Below, piece after piece: positions 63,356 to 64,000 of a DNA stretch of 64,000 nucleotides. The DNA comes from Streptomyces sannanensis (GTDB lineage Bacteria; Actinomycetota; Actinomycetes; Streptomycetales; Streptomycetaceae), in the NCBI RefSeq assembly GCF_039536205.1, contig NZ_BAAAYL010000001.1:5332001-5396000 (forward strand), in the 5' to 3' direction. The position numbers and the translations under genes were made by a program. Under the pieces are notes generated by a model. That model was not told where the DNA came from. It searched no databases and was given only the letters and a program-made list of their open reading frames with translations. Each line of letters begins with the position of its first letter. Positions within the stretch are counted from its first letter, which is position 1.

Positions 63356-64000
63356 TCACCGCTCCCGCTTCGCGACCCGGTCGGCGAGCCCCTCGCCGAC
63401 GATGCTGAACGCCACGACGGCGAGCACGATGCACACGGACGGTGCGAGCGCGGGCAGCATCGCGCTCTGCTGGAGCGCCGACTGACCCTCGTTGATCATG
63501 GCGCCCCAGTCCGCGGTGGGCGGCTGCACACCGAAGCCGAGGAAGGACAGCGCGGCAAGGTCCATCAGGGCGTACCCGAAGTTCATCGCGGACTGCGCCA
63601 GTACCGTCGGGATGATGTTGGGCAGCAGATGCCGGACGCAGATGGTCCAGCCCGACCAGCCCTGCACGAGATAGGACTCGATGTACGGACGGGCCTTCTC
63701 CTGGCGGGCGATACCGCGTACCAGACGTCCCACGTAAGGGGCGTAGGCGATCGCCATGGCGATGACGGGTGCGGTCATGCCGGGACCGACGACCGCCACC
63801 AGCATGATCGCCAGAAGCAGGCCGGGGATCGCGAACACCAGGTCCATCGACCGCGACAGGAGCGCGTCGGCCCAGCCGCCACGCCACGCGGCGACCCCAC
63901 CGAGCAGGATGCCCAGCACCGTCGACAGGGCGACGACCAGCAGCGGCCCGAGCAGTCCGGTGCGCGCGCCGTACAGCAGGCGCGACAGGATGTCGCGGCC
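63356..64000 (-). CDS. ABC transporter permease (DppC-like), 5' end outside window
   Basis: At least 214 residues remain; the frame is open to the right edge. Membrane segments include DLVFAIPGLLLAIMLVAVVG and a C-terminal APSVCIVLAVVAFSIVGEGL. The ABC-permease EAA-like loop is near AARQE...HLLPNIIPTVLAQ. It belongs to the inner-membrane part of the peptide-type importer. The second permease and the binding protein are presumably further right. Confidence 0.9.
   Translation of the reverse strand, partial: GRDILSRLLYGARTGLLGPLLVVALSTVLGILLGGVAAWRGGWADALLSRSMDLVFAIPGLLLAIMLVAVVGPGMTAPVIAMAIAYAPYVGRLVRGIARQEKARPYIESYLVQGWSGWTICVRHLLPNIIPTVLAQSAMNFGYALMDLAALSFLGFGVQPPTADWGAMINEGQSALQQSAMLPALAPSVCIVLAVVAFSIVGEGLADRVAKRER

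Overview
The window is very GC-rich, uses many GTG starts and four-base gene overlaps, and carries several families typical of Streptomyces: HTH/DUF397 pairs, orphan anti-sigma ATPases, an ECF41 sigma factor, a DUF6126 mini-protein and an HTH-MurA fusion. It is best read as a chromosomal segment of a Streptomyces or close relative. No rRNA, tRNA or CRISPR array is visible. A few long housekeeping or catabolic genes alternate with accessory DNA rich in broken genes and insertion sequences.

Layout. 1-7634: a hydroxyproline catabolic cluster (three-subunit D-hydroxyproline dehydrogenase, pyrroline-4-hydroxy-2-carboxylate deaminase, two proline-racemase-family proteins, an ornithine-cyclodeaminase-family reductase and a GntR/FCD regulator), with a shared 11-bp element before the deaminase and before the regulator. 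7895-15526: an Rpn-like nuclease, an anti-sigma ATPase, a flavoprotein plus ECF41 sigma pair and an HTH plus DUF397 pair; a ~125-bp divergent promoter is duplicated at 10.6 and 14.3 kb. 15.6-24.8 kb: decayed accessory DNA (toxin remnant, SUKH immunity gene, IS1182 and GntR fragments), then one minus-strand gene split by an IS4/IS1634-like element, an IS701-like element and a MITE-like element.

24789-36643: an ~11.9-kb integrated island bounded by a 16-bp direct repeat whose right copy is the 3' end of the murA-like gene. Arm-type repeats lie at both ends and a decayed tyrosine integrase at the right end. Cargo: a 1,769-residue GHKL-ATPase/DUF3883 protein, a pglW-like (BREX type 2/Pgl) kinase gene ruined by an internal deletion and frameshifts, and an unrecognised protein with a nuclease-like D...QxK motif. 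This is the best candidate for an undescribed defence locus.

36.6-45 kb: murA-like, argG with ARG boxes, a formylglycine-enzyme-family gene, a broken TnsA-like gene and acnA with a candidate iron box. 45-49.1 kb: a leftward operon (ArsR, SulP transporter, PNPOx-like, anti-sigma ATPase, STAS) facing a second ArsR cluster. 49.5-60 kb: two toxin-antitoxin loci (the second toxin truncated beside a TnpB gene whose third RuvC Asp appears lost), a VanZ-like protein, a second HTH/DUF397 pair, a serine hydrolase and several gene fragments. 60.1-64 kb: an amidase followed by a peptide-type ABC transporter running off the right edge.
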